Below, piece after piece: positions 61,108 to 64,000 of a stretch of DNA of 64,000 bases (positions within the stretch are counted from its first letter, which is position 1; each line of letters opens with the position of its first letter). The stretch comes from JAXMAF01 sp046350555 (GTDB taxonomy: Bacteria; Planctomycetota; Phycisphaerae; Phycisphaerales; SM1A02). The notes under the pieces were generated by a model. It saw only the letters and a list, made by a program, of their open reading frames with translations, ran no database searches and was not told the origin of the DNA. Position numbers and translations under genes: made by a program. The stretch is from NCBI GenBank assembly GCA_046350555.1, contig JAXMAF010000005.1, positions 1 through 64,000 on the forward strand, in the 5' to 3' direction.

Positions 61108-63012
61108 CTACGCGTACATCCCCATCGCCTTCGCCCAGCGTTCGACGGTTCGGCGACACTCCGCGCGGTCCTCGGGGAGCGCGAGCGGCCGCCCGCGCGC
61201 ATCGAGAACGAGCCCGACGGTGCCTCCGCGAACGGTCTTCTCCACCGGCTTGCCCGGGCCGGCGCCGACGTCGAACCCGCGCTGCGGATCGATGCGCACC
61301 GTCGCCGTCGTTCCGGCGGGAAGCGGGAGCACGAGCAGGTCGCCGACGTCGAGCGTGCCGCTTCGGGCCGTCGCGGCGCTCGTGTCGCCAGCGCGGGCGC
61401 CGATCGGCGCCGCCAGCGCGCCGGCTTCCCCGGTCCGGTCCGAGCCGACCGCCGGACCGACCGAGTACGAGAAGCACGGCTTGCCGACCTTTCCCTCGCC
61501 CTTCGCGGCGATGCACGTGCCGAGGTAGACCAGGCAGTCGCGCTCGAAGACCTCCATCGCGGCCTTCGCGTGCACCGACGCAAGCACGCCCAGGTGCGGC
61601 ATCATGAAGATGCTGTCCTTGGCGAGCGTGGTGAAGCCCTCGGGCTCGAACGCGTCCACGAGCATGAGCGCCGTCTGCTGCATGCGCGGCGCGTGCGAGA
61701 GGACGCCGCCGGACGCGACCAGCAGATCGAGCTTCATGTTGTCGACGATCGTCTGCCCGCTGGTCTGCTGGGCGAAGAGGTCGCCGACGGTGCGCTGCTG
61801 CTGCACGCCCTTGAGCGTCGTGGCGAACTCCTTGTGCTGCTGATAGGCCAGCCGCAGCGCCTCGCGCGCGACGGCCTGCTCGAAGATGAGCGCATCGAGC
61901 GTCTGCGGGATCGTCGTCGGGCGGATCATCTTGTTCTTGACCCGGTTGCGCAGCTCGCGCTCGTCCATCTCGAGGTGGACCCAGCGCAGGATGTTGGCCA
62001 TGCCCGCCTCGGCGCAGACGTTGCTGATCGAGTAGCTCATCCCCAGGTTCGCGGAGACGGTGCGGTTGAAGACGGGCGCTCCGTCGCTCGAGAAGACGCT
62101 GAAGACGTCGGTCGTCGCCCCGCCGATGTCGACGCCGACCGCGTTGATGCCCTGCGTCTTCGCGATGGTCTGGAGGATGTCGCCGACCGCGCCGGGCGTC
62201 GGCATGATCGGCGCGTCGGCCCACGCGATGAGCTTGTCGTAGCCCGGCGCGTGGGCCATGACGTGCTCGAGGAAGACGTCGTGGATGCGGTCGCGCGCCG
62301 GGCCGAGGTTCTCGCGCTCGAGGACGGGCCGGAGGTTGTCCACGACGGAGAGCTCGATGCCATCGATGTCGAGCGCCTTGCGCACCGCGGGCGCCGCGTC
62401 CTTGTTGCCGGCGAAGATCACCGGGAGCCTGTACTTCCCGCCGAAGCGCGGCTGTGGCTTGGCCGGCGCGATGAGCTCCGCGAGTTCGGTGACCTTCTTG
62501 GCGTCGCCGCCGTCGGTGCCGCCCGAGACGAGGATCATGTCGGGGCGGAGCTCGCGGATGCGCTGGATCTGCTCGTGCGGCCGGCGCTTGTCGTTGGCGG
62601 CGATCGTGTCCATCACGATCGCACCGGCGCCGAGCGCGGCCCGCTTCGCGCTGGCCGCCGTCATCTCCCTCACCACGCCCGCGACCATCATCTGGAGCCC
62701 GCCGCCGGCGGAGCTCGTCGAGATGTAGATGTCGCAGCCAACGGGCCGGCCGTTCTCGATGCGCGCCGGCCGGATGATCGTTCCGTTGCCGTCGATGAGC
62801 GTGCGGCCCGAGAGCTCCGCGAGCTCGGTCACCGAGTTCACGACGCCGATGGTCACGTCCGCGAACGGCTCCTCGACCGTCGTCGGCGCTTCGCCGCGAT
62901 GGGTCTGCCGGTAGACGCCGTCGATCTGCTCGATCAGGATCGCCTTGGTCGTGGTGCTGCCGCAGTCGGTGGCGACGATGACGCGAGGAGGTGGAGGATT
63001 CGGCGCAGGCAT
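61108..63012 (-). CDS. GlmL/MutL-family protein (glutamate mutase accessory, ASKHA ATPase fold)
   Basis: A 634-residue protein with an actin/Hsp70-type ATPase fold. Phosphate-1 motif is ATDCGSTTTKAILIEQ, phosphate-2 GVDIGGATTDVFSVFS. IYISTSSAGGGLQMMVAGVV, EMTAASAKRAALGAGAIVMD, DMILVSGGTDGGDAKKVTEL and KLDLLVASGGVLSHAP are typical of the GlmL/MutL family encoded with B12-dependent methylaspartate mutase. The presumed role is reactivation or assembly of a cobalamin mutase, but no mutase gene is in the window. The extra C-terminal part (IDPQRGFDVGAGPGKPVEKT) seems to be a planctomycetal extension. Start ATG at 63012. Confidence 0.87.
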   Translation of the reverse strand: MPAPNPPPPRVIVATDCGSTTTKAILIEQIDGVYRQTHRGEAPTTVEEPFADVTIGVVNSVTELAELSGRTLIDGNGTIIRPARIENGRPVGCDIYISTSSAGGGLQMMVAGVVREMTAASAKRAALGAGAIVMDTIAANDKRRPHEQIQRIRELRPDMILVSGGTDGGDAKKVTELAELIAPAKPQPRFGGKYRLPVIFAGNKDAAPAVRKALDIDGIELSVVDNLRPVLERENLGPARDRIHDVFLEHVMAHAPGYDKLIAWADAPIMPTPGAVGDILQTIAKTQGINAVGVDIGGATTDVFSVFSSDGAPVFNRTVSANLGMSYSISNVCAEAGMANILRWVHLEMDERELRNRVKNKMIRPTTIPQTLDALIFEQAVAREALRLAYQQHKEFATTLKGVQQQRTVGDLFAQQTSGQTIVDNMKLDLLVASGGVLSHAPRMQQTALMLVDAFEPEGFTTLAKDSIFMMPHLGVLASVHAKAAMEVFERDCLVYLGTCIAAKGEGKVGKPCFSYSVGPAVGSDRTGEAGALAAPIGARAGDTSAATARSGTLDVGDLLVLPLPAGTTATVRIDPQRGFDVGAGPGKPVEKTVRGGTVGLVLDARGRPLALPEDRAECRRTVERWAKAMGMYA

Positions 63013-63022
63013 GGCTTGGCGA

Positions 63023-63487
63023 TTATCCCGGATCCGCGGGAGAACGGGTGCGCGGCGCGGCCGCGCGCTCCGACGGGCCGCCGCTCTCGCCGCCCGGCGA
63101 GCGCCCGCCCGGGTCATCCCGTTCCCGCGCGATCTGCTCGACCCGCGTCGCCATCCACTCGATCGAGCCGCGCCGTTCGAGATACGCGGCGAGCTGCTCG
63201 AAGTGGGCTGTCGTCGCGCCCGAGGCGATGGCCCAGACGGCCGGCTGCATCGCCTGCATGCCCGCCGACGCCACCGCGTTGAGCGGACGGCTCATCTCCA
63301 GCAGCATCAGCGAAGGCGTGGTCATGCCGCGACGCGCCAGCTTGCGGCACAGCCACTCGACCGCGTCGCGCTGCTCGGCGGTCGGCTCGGCGGGTCCGGG
63401 CGGATCGACCGCGAAGGCGTGTCGCAGCGCGGCGCGCCAGCCGCGCGGCGCTTGCGGAGGATCGTGCCGTTCCGACGACATGCACAT
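63023..63487 (-). CDS. Hypothetical helical protein upstream of the GlmL/MutL gene
   Basis: About 154 residues, all-helical and without signal: PTAEQRDAVEWLCRKLARRG, MTTPSLMLLEMSRPLNAVAS, AMQPAVWAIASGATTAHFEQ and YLERRGSIEWMATRVEQIAR. The tail is Arg/Pro/Gly-rich. It lies 10 bp before the GlmL/MutL start on the same strand, so the two are almost certainly co-transcribed. The LLE-x-SRPLN-x-x-x-S pattern looks conserved and, from memory, recurs near MutL-like genes in planctomycetes; no function is known to me. Start 63487 or 63481. Confidence 0.7.
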   Translation of the reverse strand: MCMSSERHDPPQAPRGWRAALRHAFAVDPPGPAEPTAEQRDAVEWLCRKLARRGMTTPSLMLLEMSRPLNAVASAGMQAMQPAVWAIASGATTAHFEQLAAYLERRGSIEWMATRVEQIARERDDPGGRSPGGESGGPSERAAAPRTRSPADPG

Positions 63488-63630
63488 GTAGCGTATTCGG
63501 TGGCGCGCCCGCCGCCGCGCGGCCCGCCCGCCCTTCGGCGATCCCGGCAAGGGGATCGTCACCACTCGCCGCGCCTCTGCTCGCACGAGCCGCCTCGGCG
63601 CGTCATCATGTGGATGTCCACGAGGATCCC

Positions 63631-64000
63631 ATGACGCTCACCACCCACCACGCCCACGTCACCGCCGCCACGGCGCTCGCCGTGCAGTTCGCCTCGAAGT
63701 CCGTTCCGACCGCGCAGCGCACCGCGCCCACCACGCGCGTGCCCGATCCGATCAACTTCCAGAAGTGGATCGACGCCAACCGGCACCTGCTGCGTCCGCC
63801 CGTCGGCAACCAGTACCTCTACTGCGGCGACGACTTCATCGTGATGGTGATCGGCGGACCAAACACGCGCAACGATTTCCACGTCAACACGACCGAGGAA
63901 TGGTTCTATCAGGTGAAGGGCGACATCGCCGTTCGCATCCGCGAGCAGGGACCCGACGGACCGAGGATGCGCGATGTCGTCATCCGCGAAGGCGAGACGT
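63631..64000 (+). CDS. 3-hydroxyanthranilate 3,4-dioxygenase, N-terminal part (runs off window end)
   Basis: About 123 codons of a cupin dioxygenase of the kynurenine/tryptophan degradation route; it opens the ring of 3-hydroxyanthranilate with O2 and Fe(II). After an Ala/Thr-rich 40-residue leader it reads PINFQKWIDANRHLLRPPVG, NQYLYCGDDFIVMVIGGPNT and RNDFHVNTTEEWFYQVKGDI. The last segment holds the first iron ligands (His in DFHVN, Glu in TEEWF) and is diagnostic for the family. The leader is longer than usual, so a later start, such as the GTG just before PDPINF, is possible. No stop is reached. Confidence 0.9.
   Translation, partial: MTLTTHHAHVTAATALAVQFASKSVPTAQRTAPTTRVPDPINFQKWIDANRHLLRPPVGNQYLYCGDDFIVMVIGGPNTRNDFHVNTTEEWFYQVKGDIAVRIREQGPDGPRMRDVVIREGET

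Overview
The window is very GC-rich bacterial chromosome and most resembles a Phycisphaerae/Planctomycetota genome. Six secreted proteins end in the paired 'DLNxDGxVDGADLGxLLGAWG'-type dockerin-like EF-hand repeats typical of that group. One protein carries a PEP-CTERM-like PAPGALALLGLAGL-RRRR anchor. Several uncharacterised genes look like those seen in planctomycetes. There is no prophage, CRISPR array, rRNA or tRNA that I can see, and no replication origin.

Layout. 0-6.6 kb: 5' end of a Ser/Thr kinase, then an M20 peptidase / AbgT transporter / SLC13-RCK_C transporter run on the minus strand, then an exported beta-carbonic anhydrase. 6.8-11.9 kb: secreted proteins (an M12B-like metalloprotease, a dockerin protein, a PEP-CTERM protein). 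12-16.5 kb: miaB, divergent from ftsW-murG; murG is broken by several frameshifts. 16.6-20.2 kb: minus-strand operon of ygfZ-like (frameshifted), a small membrane protein, HMG-CoA lyase and a diguanylate cyclase. 20.3-27.1 kb: M42 aminopeptidase, a class-I amidotransferase hydrolase, and a roughly 5 kb stretch in which coding signal jumps between frames (only a shattered TPR protein can be named). 27.1-34 kb: rpsR, UbiA prenyltransferase, small membrane proteins, ferredoxin, a lysine-rich histone-H1-like peptide, dapB, an M16-like protein. 34-38 kb: PDZ protein, anti-sigma-like protein and ECF sigma factor in one operon. 38-43 kb: SPOR-like lipoprotein, holB, a CYTH protein and an isolated atpC. 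43-48.5 kb: secreted nuclease-like dockerin protein and a tandem M16 peptidase pair. 49.2-54 kb: a compact five-gene minus-strand cluster of unrecognised membrane and surface-domain proteins, the best candidate for an undescribed system. 54.3-60.8 kb: beta-helix and other dockerin proteins and an exported MDR-type oxidoreductase. 61-64 kb: a MutL/GlmL-family ATPase-like protein with a small partner, and the start of 3-hydroxyanthranilate dioxygenase.

Non-coding structure is unusually rich from 28 kb onward. A dispersed repeat of about 107 bp with imperfect terminal inverted repeats occurs ten times, and in seven copies a gene's stop codon lies in the element's terminal bases. There is also a 162-bp MITE-like element with 31-bp inverted ends, and tandem arrays with 7-, 15-, 38- and 52-bp units.

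Apparent frameshifts cluster at 15.8-16.5, 19.4 and 21.6-27.1 kb, while neighbouring genes are clean. This pattern fits local assembly or sequencing errors at least as well as gene decay, so fragment boundaries there are provisional. All functional calls are from reading motifs by eye; no database search was run.
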